A DNA stretch of 64,000 nucleotides from Oscillospiraceae bacterium (GTDB taxonomy: Bacteria; Bacillota; Clostridia; Oscillospirales; Ruminococcaceae): NCBI GenBank assembly GCA_021202155.1, contig JAJQDP010000005.1, positions 1 through 64,000 of the forward strand. Reading direction: 5' to 3'. Position numbers and translations under genes: made by a program. Positions within the stretch are counted from its first letter, which is position 1. Every line of letters starts with the position of its first letter. Positions 41,738 to 51,482 of the stretch are shown one piece after another. Under the pieces are notes generated by a model that searched no databases, was not told the DNA's origin, and saw nothing but the letters and a program-made list of their open reading frames with translations.

Positions 41738-43033
41738 TATCTTGACTATCTGATCTATTTCGTATAGCGGAAGGTTCACAAGACTTTCCTCAACTTTAAA
41801 ATCAGACATCGACGTACGGACTGCAAGCTCCGGCTTGAACCTCTCCTGATAGGCTTTCAGGCTCTTTGCTTTGAGGTTAACCTCAGCCTTCACTTCAACA
41901 GGAATAATATTCTCGCCGGAATCAACAACAAAATCAATCTCGCATGTACTTCGCTCATTGGTGTAGTAGTAAATGCCCAAATCATCAATGGTCTTCAACT
42001 GTTGACAGACATACTGCTCAGTGAGTGCACCCTTGAATTCCACAAACATATCGTTACCGTCAAGGAGCACCGACTGGTGAAGTCCCGCCATGCATCCAAG
42101 CAAACCGACATCAACCAAGTATAACTTGAACGCCTTCAAATCCTCATACGCTTTTAACGGAATCCCCGCTGAATTCACCCTTGAGACCTTGTGAACAAGC
42201 CCGCAGTCGCACAGCCACATGATGGCTGTTTCATAATCCTTCGCTCTTGCCCCTTCGCGGACAAGACCATAGACGAACTTCTTGTTCTCTTTCGCAAGCT
42301 GAGAAGGAATACTGTTCCACACCATTCGGATTTTCGGTACAATATCAACAGGAGCGTGCTTCGAGAAATCCTGCTCATAAGCCGTGAGTATCTTCTTCTG
42401 AATTTCACGAACCTCATTGAAATCGTGATTTTCAGCGAAGCTCTGAACAGCCTCGGGCATTCCTCCAACAAAATAATACTGCTTCAAAGCGTCGATATAT
42501 GTTTGTTTGAACGCAGTCACCATCTCAAAGTCCTGTCTCTCAAGAAGCTCAGCAAACTGCTCTTTGCCGGTTGCCATCAGAAATTCTCTGAAAGAGAGCG
42601 GGTAGAGCTTCAGAAAATCGACCTTGCCGACCGGAAATGAAGTTCCCTCGTGCAAGGCTATCCCCAAAAGCGAGCCGGCGCAGACGATGTGATATTCTGG
42701 TGCGTTTTCACGGAAATATTTAAGAGACGACAAAGCCCTCGGAACCTCCTGAACCTCGTCAAAAATCAGGAGCGTATTCTGAGGATTTATCTTTCTGCCG
42801 CAATACAGTTCGATTCCCAAGATAAGCCGCCCAGTGTTCAGATCGCTCGCAAACAGCTCTGCCATCCGTGAGTTTGAATCAAAATTTATATAGACAGTTT
42901 CATCATAGGCAACCCGCCCGAATTCCTTCATAAGCCAAGTCTTCCCGACCTGCCGCGCGCCCTCGATAATCAAAGGCTTACGGTGCGCGCTTTCCTTCCA
43001 TTTCAAAAGCTTTTCGATAGCTACTCTGTACAT
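41735..43033 (-). CDS. COG1373 ATPase (AAA_14 plus DUF4143), paralogue 2
   Basis: A 432-residue paralogue of the protein at 25714. Walker A is EGARQVGKTWLMKEFG, Walker B LLIFDEVQEVP, and CAGSLLGIAL and LKLYPLSFREFL follow. DUF4143 ends with a nuclease-like CEIDFVVDSGENIIPVEVKAE. GAGGTGA precedes the ATG. The promoter (TTGCAA-N17-TATAAT) is overlaid by repeats spaced 32-33 bases, as in paralogue 1. The function of the family is unresolved. A PBECR4-like gene lies just upstream on the same strand. Confidence 0.9.
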   Translation of the reverse strand: MYRVAIEKLLKWKESAHRKPLIIEGARQVGKTWLMKEFGRVAYDETVYINFDSNSRMAELFASDLNTGRLILGIELYCGRKINPQNTLLIFDEVQEVPRALSSLKYFRENAPEYHIVCAGSLLGIALHEGTSFPVGKVDFLKLYPLSFREFLMATGKEQFAELLERQDFEMVTAFKQTYIDALKQYYFVGGMPEAVQSFAENHDFNEVREIQKKILTAYEQDFSKHAPVDIVPKIRMVWNSIPSQLAKENKKFVYGLVREGARAKDYETAIMWLCDCGLVHKVSRVNSAGIPLKAYEDLKAFKLYLVDVGLLGCMAGLHQSVLLDGNDMFVEFKGALTEQYVCQQLKTIDDLGIYYYTNERSTCEIDFVVDSGENIIPVEVKAEVNLKAKSLKAYQERFKPELAVRTSMSDFKVEESLVNLPLYEIDQIVKI

Positions 43034-43063
43034 AATCTCACCTCGCAGTTATAGTATATGTAC

Positions 43064-43156
43064 ATTATAACACGTCATTACAAAAATTGCAACGAAAAAT
43101 GTAGCCAGCACTACACTTTTTGCAAGGAAAAAGTGTGGGTGACTACATTTTTTGCA
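43064..43156 (-). promoter_or_regulatory. Promoter with spaced operator-like repeats, paralogue 2
   Basis: Minus-strand TTGCAA (43087-43092), 17 bases, TATAAT (43064-43069). CTACACTTTTTGCA (43111-43124) and CTACATTTTTTGCA (43143-43156) are 32 bases apart; a weaker TTACAAAAATTGCA (43078-43091) lies 33 bases before, in the promoter core. Confidence 0.65.
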
Positions 43157-43167
43157 GGGAATAAGAG

Positions 43168-43827
43168 TCACATCTTTGCCGTCGCTGTATTTTCCGGTAC
43201 AGGCAGATACGAATACTCTTCCGGAAACACCACTTTCGACCAATCAATCTTTCTTGCAAAATAAACTATCTCAGAATACTTTTCTTCACTTATCTTCTTT
43301 CTGTATGTAGCAATTACTCTGACATAGTCTGAGACGTTATTTCTGAGGTCTTCTTTAAGAACCGTATTGGGAATGTACTCTCCGCTTTCTTCATCCTTTA
43401 CAAACCCCACACATGCTTTTGTACCCCCTGCAAGCTTTTCGGTATACAGTTTCGGACGCATTGAGCTGAAATCGCCAACCATGTTAGCCATCAGGCTTTT
43501 GTTTATGATATATGGGAGAATATCAAGCTTCATCGGCGTTGTTCCCTTATCCGAAAACTCAAAATCATCAGGGCTCAACCTATGCGCCAGACAACGCTCA
43601 TAAAACTCCGCCGCAGAAAACATTGGCATACCATTCTGATTATTTGTAGTTGGTCTCAAACCGGTCATGTGCATATAACTGTAGTCGTGAAATGTCACTT
43701 CAACATAGGAAATCCGCTTGTGCTTGTCCATGCAAACAAATAAGAGATTCCGATTATTCAGTTCATCCCGATACTTTTCAGCACAACTTACTACCGTATC
43801 GATAGCATCTTTCTTAGAATACTGCAT
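43168..43827 (-). CDS. PBECR4-like nuclease-fold protein
   Basis: A 219-residue protein matching, by eye, the PBECR4 family, one of the phage-associated Barnase-EndoU-ColicinE5/D-RelE-like nuclease domains. Typical segments are YSKKDAIDTVVSCAEKYRDE, LLFVCMDKHKRISYVEVTF with HDYSYMHMTG, and the middle FYERCLAHRLSPDDFEF. These are predicted RNases, but catalysis is unproven. ATG at 43827 lies six bases after GGAG. The gene begins about 20 bases beyond the terminator of a structured RNA on the same strand, so it may be expressed only by readthrough. Confidence 0.72.
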   Translation of the reverse strand: MQYSKKDAIDTVVSCAEKYRDELNNRNLLFVCMDKHKRISYVEVTFHDYSYMHMTGLRPTTNNQNGMPMFSAAEFYERCLAHRLSPDDFEFSDKGTTPMKLDILPYIINKSLMANMVGDFSSMRPKLYTEKLAGGTKACVGFVKDEESGEYIPNTVLKEDLRNNVSDYVRVIATYRKKISEEKYSEIVYFARKIDWSKVVFPEEYSYLPVPENTATAKM

Positions 43828-43841
43828 TGTGGTCTCCAAAA

Positions 43842-44064
43842 CTAAAATAAAAGGAGACAGCCCACGATACCGCGGTATCGCTCGACTTTCTCCTTAATAA
43901 CTGGTTTTTCTGTCGTCCGCCGACTCTCAGTTCCTTCCGGCACAAACCGTTCTACTGCATCGCTTCGGGTTTTTCCGTTGCCCGCCAACTCTCCGGTCCA
44001 AAGCCCGGCATCACTTTCGGATTTTAGGTGCCAGTCGCACCGACGGGATGTCGCCCGCCTTCCT
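43842..44064 (-). ncRNA. Structured RNA with terminator, upstream of the PBECR4 gene (raiA-like?)
   Basis: About 220 bases without a reading frame, behind a clear promoter and ending in a strong terminator (AAGGAGA/TCTCCTT enclosing the 16-base palindrome CGATACCGCGGTATCG, then a T-rich tail). On the minus strand the motif GGCGGRCRAC recurs three times at about 70-base intervals, twice as GGCGGGCAACGGAAAAACC and GGCGGACGACAGAAAAACC. GGTGC/GCACC is one internal stem. Length and GGCGGGC-rich content recall the raiA RNA motif of Firmicutes, but I cannot confirm this; Rfam comparison would decide. Confidence 0.65.
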
Positions 44065-44070
44065 ACTTAT

Positions 44071-44099
44071 ATTATACCCAATAGGAAGTGAAAAAGCAA
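44071..44099 (-). promoter_or_regulatory. Promoter of the structured RNA
   Basis: Minus-strand TTGCTT (44094-44099), 17 bases, TATAAT (44071-44076). Confidence 0.65.
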
Positions 44100-44145
44100 T
44101 CAGAATCTTTGTAAATTTTCTATGAACGAAAACTTACAAGTTCCC

Positions 44146-44889
44146 TCACTCTTCCCCATCCTCCTCCGGCATATCCCAGTTATGATACACCTGCTGGACG
44201 TCGTCGTTGTCGTCGAGGGCGTCTAAGAGGAGTCCCATGAACTTGAGCTGGTTCTCGTCCGTAAGGGTGGTATAGGTCGAGGGGATCATTGTGTCCTCTG
44301 CTGAAACGAGCTTATAACCGAGTCCTGAGAGGGTTTCCGAAATCTTATAGACGTCGTTCGGGTCGGTTGTGACCTCAATCATCTCGTCTTCTACATTGAA
44401 GTCGTTCGCACCTGCGTCGAAGCAGTCCTCCATCAGCTTGTCCTCGTCAACGCCGTCATTCTCAAGGACAATAACGCCCTTGCGAGTGAACATGAAGGAA
44501 ACACAGCCGGTAGTGCCCATATTTCCGCCAAACTTGTCAAAATAGTGGCGGACATCGGCGGCTGTACGGTTCTTGTTGTCCGTCAGGCACTCGACGATGA
44601 TTGCGACTCCGCCAGGACCATAGCCCTCATAAACCATCGTCTCGTAGCTATTCTTGTCGTTGTCGCCGGCGGCTTTCTTGATAACACGCTCGATGTTGTC
44701 GTTCGGGACGTTGTTCGCCTTAGCCTTGGCAATCAGGTCTCTCAGCTTGGAGTTGGACGCAGGGTCAGGACCTCCCTCCTTGACGCAGACGGTAATCTCT
44801 CTGCCCATACGTGTGAAGACCTTAGCCTTCGCGCCGTCAGCGATCTCTTTCTTGCGCTTGATGTTGTTCCACTTTGAATGTCCTGACAT
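44146..44889 (-). CDS. yebC: YebC/PmpR-family protein
   Basis: A 247-residue YebC-family protein. The N-terminus MSGHSKWNNIKRKK is the hallmark, followed by FTRMGREITVCVKEGGPDP and VPNDNIERVIKKAAG. Members were annotated as transcription regulators, and more recent work on the family points to a role in translation of difficult sequences. GGAGAG lies six bases before the ATG. It sits downstream of mrnC and a family C repeat, on the same strand as the obg-mrnC pair. Confidence 0.95.
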   Translation of the reverse strand: MSGHSKWNNIKRKKEIADGAKAKVFTRMGREITVCVKEGGPDPASNSKLRDLIAKAKANNVPNDNIERVIKKAAGDNDKNSYETMVYEGYGPGGVAIIVECLTDNKNRTAADVRHYFDKFGGNMGTTGCVSFMFTRKGVIVLENDGVDEDKLMEDCFDAGANDFNVEDEMIEVTTDPNDVYKISETLSGLGYKLVSAEDTMIPSTYTTLTDENQLKFMGLLLDALDDNDDVQQVYHNWDMPEEDGEE

Positions 44890-44911
44890 GTAAATCTCTC
44901 CAATTCATGTA

Positions 44912-44947
44912 TAATGCGTAATTCGTAATGCGTAATGCGTAATTACG
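44912..44947. repeat. Family C repeat, copy 2
   Basis: Tandem AATGCGTA and AATTCGTA words. It also covers the last codons of mrnC. Confidence 0.75.
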
Positions 44948-45338
44948 CTAAAGTCCATATAGTGTCAAATAGTTCGCGAACCCGCTCAGTTTCTCCAATC
45001 AGATACAGATACCCGAAAAGGCACTCGAGGGCAGTAGCTGTTCTGTATTCACGGACGCTTGAATGCTTCGGGGGAGTTATCCCTCCGGCATTTCTTCCTC
45101 GGCGGAAGATGTCCGATTCCTCTTCCGTGAGAAGCGGAAGAATTTTCTCGCACGCGGCGGACTGAAACTCGCAACAGACGTACTTTACAGTAAGACTGTG
45201 GAGCTTCCCCGCGGGCATATTCGCGCTTAAAATCAGCTTTTCTCTTACCAACTGCTCATAGACGCTGTCGCCCATGAACGCGAGAGCCAAAGGGCTATAG
45301 AGCCCTGCTTCCTTTTTATCCAAAGCCTTGAACGACAT
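44943..45338 (-). CDS. mrnC: Mini-ribonuclease III
   Basis: A dimeric RNase III catalytic domain without a dsRNA-binding domain; in Bacillus it matures 23S rRNA. The 131-residue protein has the signature LALAFMGDSVYEQLVREKL and, near the C-terminus, TALECLFGYLYLIGE with the catalytic glutamate. ATG at 45338 follows GGAGG by five bases; a TTG at 45350 is also open. It starts 15 bases after the obg stop codon and is probably cotranscribed with it. Confidence 0.92.
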   Translation of the reverse strand: MSFKALDKKEAGLYSPLALAFMGDSVYEQLVREKLILSANMPAGKLHSLTVKYVCCEFQSAACEKILPLLTEEESDIFRRGRNAGGITPPKHSSVREYRTATALECLFGYLYLIGETERVRELFDTIWTLA

Positions 45339-45352
45339 TCCATCCTCCAAAG

Positions 45353-46894
<1,542 letters not shown>

Positions 46895-46934
46895 CTGCAA
46901 GCGAAGCCTACACCCCATCGCGAATTTTGCATCC

Positions 46935-46968
46935 AAAAAATGTCCCCAAGCAAGGAGCTTGGGGGACA
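46935..46968 (-). terminator. Terminator of the rplU-prp-rpmA operon
   Basis: On the minus strand TGTCCCCCAAGC pairs with GCTTGGGGACA, followed by TTTTTT. Confidence 0.88.
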
Positions 46969-46971
46969 ATC

Positions 46972-47256
46972 TTATTTTTCTACAGGATAAACGCTTACCT
47001 GCTTCCTGTCACGACCCAATCTTTCAAACCTTACTACACCGTCTACCTTTGCATAGAGGGTATCGTCTGAGCCGATGCCTACGTTGTGACCGGGATGGAT
47101 ATGCGTTCCTCTCTGGCGATAGAGGATGTTGCCCGCAGGTACGAACTGACCGTCAGCTCTCTTTGCGCCTAATCTTTTTGATTCGGACTCACGTCCGTTC
47201 TTGGTCGAGCTTGCTCCCTTTTTATGAGCGAAGAACTGCATACTTAATCTTAACAT
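46972..47256 (-). CDS. rpmA: 50S ribosomal protein L27 with cleavable N-terminus
   Basis: Ribosomal protein L27 of the Firmicutes type. The precursor begins [14 protein letters not shown]; in this group the protease Prp cleaves after FFA so that the mature protein starts [20 protein letters not shown]. The remainder ([30 protein letters not shown]) is canonical and the length of 94 residues is normal. Prp is encoded immediately upstream in the same operon, which ends at a strong terminator. Confidence 0.97.
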   Translation of the reverse strand: MLRLSMQFFAHKKGASSTKNGRESESKRLGAKRADGQFVPAGNILYRQRGTHIHPGHNVGIGSDDTLYAKVDGVVRFERLGRDRKQVSVYPVEK

Positions 47257-47300
47257 TTTATTTCACCGCTTTCTGAATTCAATAGAAGTCCGCTCTGTGG

Positions 47301-47612
47301 CTATTTCACCACAACAGCTACGTTGTCGGGGTATTCTTCACTCAAGGCTTCCAAGTGCTCTTTAAGAGCTCCTATAAGCCTGTCTGCATTCTCCGACTTC
47401 TCATTTACCGTGAACTTTACCGTGTCGTCAATGACCTCGGTACTGCCATTCACATTGAAGCCGTCAATGCTCATATTCACAGTCAGCATGACTGCTGAGG
47501 AAACGGCGGCGCACACTATGTCGCTCCCCGCTTCCGAATATCCCGAATGTCCCGAGACGGAAAAGCCACTGTAGCTCCCCTCCCCGGAAACTTTAAATAA
47601 CGCCGTTATCAT
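47301..47612 (-). CDS. prp: Ribosomal-processing cysteine protease Prp
   Basis: The essential protease that removes the N-terminal extension of L27. The catalytic His and Cys lie in VSGHSGYSEAGSDIVCAAVS (His near residue 22, Cys near 34), the motif that defines the family. The 103-residue size and position between rplU and rpmA are standard. It starts three bases after the rplU stop codon. Confidence 0.95.
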   Translation of the reverse strand: MITALFKVSGEGSYSGFSVSGHSGYSEAGSDIVCAAVSSAVMLTVNMSIDGFNVNGSTEVIDDTVKFTVNEKSENADRLIGALKEHLEALSEEYPDNVAVVVK

Positions 47613-47615
47613 TTA

Positions 47616-47930
47616 TTACGCCTTGATAGCTTCGATTCTCACCTGAGTGTAGGGCTGTCTGTGACCCTGCTTCTTGTGAGAAGAGCCCTTCTTGGGCTTG
47701 TAGGTGAAAACGGTAATCTTCTTAGCCTTGCCGTTCTTAAGAACCTTGGCATCAACGGTTGCGCCCTCAACATAGGGAGTACCTACAGAAGTTGTCTCGC
47801 CATCGGAGAGAACAACGACCTTGTCGAAGGTAACCTCTTCGTCAGCTTCTACGGGAAGCTTCTCAACAAAGACAATATCGCCCTCGTGAACCTGATACTG
47901 CTTTCCGCCTGTTTCAATTACTGCATACAT
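47616..47930 (-). CDS. rplU: 50S ribosomal protein L21
   Basis: Ribosomal protein L21, 104 residues: [18 protein letters not shown] at the N-terminus and KRRKGSRHKQGHRQ-like ending, here [18 protein letters not shown]. It is the first gene of rplU-prp-rpmA and is preceded by a structured leader and its own promoter. Confidence 0.97.
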   Translation of the reverse strand: MYAVIETGGKQYQVHEGDIVFVEKLPVEADEEVTFDKVVVLSDGETTSVGTPYVEGATVDAKVLKNGKAKKITVFTYKPKKGSSHKKQGHRQPYTQVRIEAIKA

Positions 47931-47935
47931 TTCTC

Positions 47936-48058
47936 GGCACCTGCCTTTACTATAAAACTCGCTATGCGGCGGTGAGAAACAGATCCTTCGGATCTGAGCA
48001 GTTCCTTCGGAACTGCAACTCTTTAGAGCTTTCTGCTTGACAACCGACCATACGCGGC
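47936..48058 (-). ncRNA. L21 leader (autoregulatory 5' UTR)
   Basis: The roughly 125-base leader of rplU contains two adjacent GAA-loop hairpins, GCAGTTCCGAAGGAACTGC and CAGATCCGAAGGATCTG, and further paired segments. Position and form agree with the L21 leader RNA of Firmicutes, believed to bind L21 for feedback control. Confidence 0.7.
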
Positions 48059-48064
48059 TTAAAA

Positions 48065-48093
48065 ATTATACTACATTGCGGGGTCAAATGCAA
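48065..48093 (-). promoter_or_regulatory. Promoter of rplU-prp-rpmA
   Basis: Minus-strand TTGCAT (48088-48093), 17 bases, TATAAT (48065-48070). Confidence 0.7.
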
Positions 48094-48137
48094 CCGAAAA
48101 GAGGGATTGTTCACAGAAAATTTACAATTTGCGGAGG

Positions 48138-48188
48138 AAACCCCTCCACCGGCTTCGCCGGTCCCCTCCCCTTTCAGGGGAGGCTTTT
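48138..48188. repeat. Family A repeat, copy 6
   Basis: AAACCCCTCCACCGGCTTCG and GTCCCCTCCCCTTTCAGGGG, ending at the ClpE-type gene stop codon. Confidence 0.78.
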
Positions 48189-50502
48189 AGACCCCTATTA
48201 CCACTAACTTTCCATCCTCAGCCGTCAGATTAATCGTCCTGATCTTAATCTCTCCGGAATCGACAATCAGATTTGCTATCTTGTCCTCGACTTCACGGCG
48301 GATGATTCTTCTTATATCACGCGCACCATACTGCTCGGAGATGGCAATATGGGCTATCGCTTCCTCGGCGGCTCTATCGTAATTGAACATGATGAGCTTT
48401 TCGGAGAGAGGCGCGACCATTTCGCCGAGCATGAGGTGGGCGATGTCGGCGTAATCCTTCTCTGTGAGCGGATTGAAGACGACAATCTCATCAACACGGC
48501 TGATGAACTCGGGGCGAAGGAACTCGCGGAGTCCCTTGATAGCCCTTTCCTTTGAAGCCTGCGCCTGGGTTCTGTCGAATCCGATTCCAAAGCTCTTGTC
48601 GGTCGAACCGGCGTTACTGGTCATGATTATAACTGTGTGCTCAAATGAGACGCTTCTGCCCTGCGCGTCGTTGACCTTGCCCTCGTCAAGAATCTGGAGA
48701 AGTATATTCATAACATCCGGATGAGCCTTCTCTATCTCATCGAACAGAACTACTGAATAAGGCTTTCTTCTGACCTTTTCTGTCAGTTGTCCCGCCTCGT
48801 CATAGCCGACATAACCCGGAGGCGAGCCGATGAGCCTTGAAACCGTGTGCTTCTCCATATACTCGGACATGTCAATCCTGACAAGCGGCTCTGTCGCGTC
48901 AAAGAGCTCAGCCGCAAGGACTTTTGCAAGCTCCGTCTTTCCGACGCCTGTAGGACCTACGAAAATGAAGGATGCAGGTCTCTGGCGGGACGTGAGCTGG
49001 ACGCGTGTGCGCTTGATTGCGTTGCAGACGAGGTCAACTGCCTCCGGCTGACCGACAATTTTCGCTGAAAGTGCATCGTGAAGCCCACGAATCTTGTCGT
49101 ACTCGGTCTCCACTATCTTGTTTGCAGGAATACCCGTCCAGAGTTCTATCACTCTTGAGAGGTCTTCCTCGTTTACGTAAACCTTGTCGGCGGCTTCCTG
49201 AGCCTGGGCGCAGTCGTTTTCAAGCTGTGAGAGTCCTGCCTTCGCCTCGGCTATCTTCTCATAATCGGGGTTCTCAGCCTCCTCAAGCTTACTTACTTCC
49301 TCCTTCTTTGCGGCAAGCTGGTCGTTAAGCTCCGCCACTCTTGAGATTTCGGGGGAGCGGATACTCGCGCCGGCGCAAGCCTCATCCAAAAGGTCGATAG
49401 CCTTGTCCGGGAGGAAGCGGTCGTTGATGTATCTTTCCGACAGAACTGCGCACATTCTGAGTGCCGAGTCGGTTATCTTCACGCGGTGGTAGTCCTCATA
49501 GTACTTTCTGATTCCGAAAAGCACCTGGACGGTGTCGTCAACAGTAGGCTCGGCGACGGTGACCGGCTGGAATCTGCGCTCAAGAGCACTGTCTTTTTCG
49601 ATATACTTTCTGTACTCCTCGAAGGTGGTCGCTCCGATGACCTGAACCTCACTTCTTGAGAGCGCGGGCTTAAGGATATTCGCGGCGTTCATCGTGCCGT
49701 CATTGTCGCCCGTCCCGACGAGTCTATGTACCTCGTCGATGAAGAGGATGACGTTTCCTTCCCGCTTGACCTCTTCAATAAGCCCCTTCATCCTTGACTC
49801 GAACTGTCCGCGGAACTGAGTTCCTGCAACCAGAGCGGTCAAATCAAGAAGGTAAATCTGCTTATTCTTGATGCTGTAAGGGACGTCGCCGGAAACAATC
49901 TTCTGTGCGATTCCCTCGGCGATTGCGGTCTTTCCGACACCAGGCTCGCCGATAAGGCAGGGGTTATTCTTCTGCCTGCGGGAGAGAATCTGGATGACGC
50001 GGTCGATTTCCTTCTCTCTTCCGATAATCCGGTCAAGCTTTCCGGAAGCGGCACGGTCGTTTAAATTGGTGCAGTAGGTACCTAAGTACTTGAGCTCCTT
50101 CTTCTTATCAGCCTTTTCCTGCTTGCGGGATTTCTTGGTCTGTCCGGAGGTCTGCTCAGGGCTCCCCTGCTGTGAATCGGGAAGAGTGTTCTGCACTCCG
50201 TTCTGGTTCAGCATGTTAGGGTCGATTTTACTCATAAGGTCGGCGATAAAGCTCGGCATTGCGTTGGAAATTCCGCCCATCTCGAATGAATCGCCGTCGG
50301 GGTTCATATCCTCTTCGCTGATTTCACTCATAGCTTCAAGGTCTTCGTCGGTTATACCCATCTGCTTCATGTAGTCGTCAATCTGGGCAAGACCCATCTT
50401 CTTGGCGCAGACGAGGCATATCCCCTCATTTTTTCTTTCATTGCCTTTCATAGTGGTGATAAACACCGAGGCTTGTCTTTTTTTGCATCTTGTACAAATC
50501 AT
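48187..50502 (-). CDS. ClpE/ClpC-type AAA+ unfoldase with N-terminal zinc finger
   Basis: A 771-residue two-ATPase Clp chaperone that would feed substrates to ClpP. The N-terminus is a four-cysteine zinc finger (MICTRCKKRQ, then CLVCAKK) as in ClpE, followed by an acidic, Gln-rich linker in place of the usual Clp-N repeats. D1 has Walker A GEPGVGKT and D2 GPTGVGKTE, with FDEIEKAHPDV and the IGF-like ClpP loop possibly around GIGFDRTQ. A coiled middle domain of ClpE/ClpC length lies between. No McsA, McsB or CtsR genes are adjacent, so heat-shock control is not evident here. Confidence 0.92.
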   Translation of the reverse strand: MICTRCKKRQASVFITTMKGNERKNEGICLVCAKKMGLAQIDDYMKQMGITDEDLEAMSEISEEDMNPDGDSFEMGGISNAMPSFIADLMSKIDPNMLNQNGVQNTLPDSQQGSPEQTSGQTKKSRKQEKADKKKELKYLGTYCTNLNDRAASGKLDRIIGREKEIDRVIQILSRRQKNNPCLIGEPGVGKTAIAEGIAQKIVSGDVPYSIKNKQIYLLDLTALVAGTQFRGQFESRMKGLIEEVKREGNVILFIDEVHRLVGTGDNDGTMNAANILKPALSRSEVQVIGATTFEEYRKYIEKDSALERRFQPVTVAEPTVDDTVQVLFGIRKYYEDYHRVKITDSALRMCAVLSERYINDRFLPDKAIDLLDEACAGASIRSPEISRVAELNDQLAAKKEEVSKLEEAENPDYEKIAEAKAGLSQLENDCAQAQEAADKVYVNEEDLSRVIELWTGIPANKIVETEYDKIRGLHDALSAKIVGQPEAVDLVCNAIKRTRVQLTSRQRPASFIFVGPTGVGKTELAKVLAAELFDATEPLVRIDMSEYMEKHTVSRLIGSPPGYVGYDEAGQLTEKVRRKPYSVVLFDEIEKAHPDVMNILLQILDEGKVNDAQGRSVSFEHTVIIMTSNAGSTDKSFGIGFDRTQAQASKERAIKGLREFLRPEFISRVDEIVVFNPLTEKDYADIAHLMLGEMVAPLSEKLIMFNYDRAAEEAIAHIAISEQYGARDIRRIIRREVEDKIANLIVDSGEIKIRTINLTAEDGKLVVIGV

Positions 50503-50530
50503 CTATACTTTTATCTCCATTAGTCAATTC

Positions 50531-50579
50531 ACGCTACGCGCCCTCTCAGGCGACTGAGAGGGCGACGCGAAGCGTCGTG
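50531..50579. repeat. Palindromic repeat between cvpA-like and Clp genes
   Basis: CGCCCTCTCAG and CTGAGAGGGCG pair around four bases, flanked by ACGCTACG/CGAAGCGT. It is related to family A and could act as a terminator-like hairpin. Confidence 0.65.
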
Positions 50580-50581
50580 TT

Positions 50582-51460
50582 TTATGCCAAAAAGTTCAGC
50601 TCGTAAAAATACTTGAATATATACGTCAGCTCTATTGTATCGGTATTCAGGAAGATGAGCGAATCGCCGCTGACGTTGACGATCAGCTTGAGCAGTAGTG
50701 CCAGTCCGTATACCGTGACAAGACCCTCAACCGCGCCTAAGACCGCGCCCAAAAGCACATTCAGAGCACCAAGTATCGGAATCTTATTTGCAAATTTAAA
50801 CAGGTTCGAGACAGGATTTATAACCAGTCTCAGGATGAAGAGAAGTACCAAGAACACAACTATTTTGAGTGCGAACTCGATGATAGGTCGGACTATCTCC
50901 TCTTCTGCCGTGGCGGCTGTCTCCTCGGCTGAGCCGGTCAGGAAGACGTTCACAACCTCCGACATGTCGCCTGTCGCCGCTCCAAGGGTCTCAAGAGCGT
51001 TTATGATGTAATCGCTGAACAGGAAGCTCTCAACCTCACTCGTGACAGAGCTCTCAACTCCCGAAGCGATTGTGGACTTGGAATCCTGCGAGCCGTTCTC
51101 GCGGAGGGTGTCCGCAAGCTCATTGAAGAAGTCGGAAGCCTCCGCGATGAGGTCTCCTATTTCGCTGTCCGACACTGTCGTGCCGTAGTCTCCGTCTGTC
51201 AGAGCCTCGGAAACTACCGTTACCGGGTCTTTTTCGGAAGCAGTCTCGGTAAGCGTGTCTATAACCGTCTCGTGGATGAAGTTATCGTAGATGAGCGGCG
51301 ACAAAGCCTCCGCTCCGAACCAGCTCACAAAGAACGCCGCAACAATCAGGATAGCATAGACGGCACTCTTGAGAAAGCCCCTTTTTGAGCCCTGATACAG
51401 CGCGATGAGGATTATTCCCACTACGCAGACGTCGTAGAATATATAAAGGTAATCAGTCAT
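50582..51460 (-). CDS. CvpA-family membrane protein
   Basis: A 292-residue membrane protein of the CvpA family. The N-terminal helices (VCVVGIILIALYQGSKRGFLKS) carry the GxxRG-like motif, and the C-terminal pair (LLFILRLVINPVSNLFKFANKIPILGALN, in part) has the PxxG turn. A large soluble insert rich in Ser, Glu and Thr lies between, longer than in CvpA itself. CvpA is linked to colicin V export and envelope stress in enterobacteria; the clostridial role is unknown. It follows the DUF5711 gene by 22 bases. Confidence 0.82.
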   Translation of the reverse strand: MTDYLYIFYDVCVVGIILIALYQGSKRGFLKSAVYAILIVAAFFVSWFGAEALSPLIYDNFIHETVIDTLTETASEKDPVTVVSEALTDGDYGTTVSDSEIGDLIAEASDFFNELADTLRENGSQDSKSTIASGVESSVTSEVESFLFSDYIINALETLGAATGDMSEVVNVFLTGSAEETAATAEEEIVRPIIEFALKIVVFLVLLFILRLVINPVSNLFKFANKIPILGALNVLLGAVLGAVEGLVTVYGLALLLKLIVNVSGDSLIFLNTDTIELTYIFKYFYELNFLA

Positions 51461-51482
51461 TTGGTCTCCTTAGCTTTTTCTA

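Noticed and set aside
43842..44064. SRP (4.5S) RNA, because of a CCGGAAGGAA segment
   Set aside because: The flanking sequence lacks the conserved SRP hairpin arms and the overall layout is different.
43842..44064. Classical type III toxin-antitoxin RNA with short tandem repeats
   Set aside because: The repeated motif is about 70 bases apart and only partly conserved, unlike the near-identical 30-40 base repeats of ToxI; kept only as an architectural parallel.
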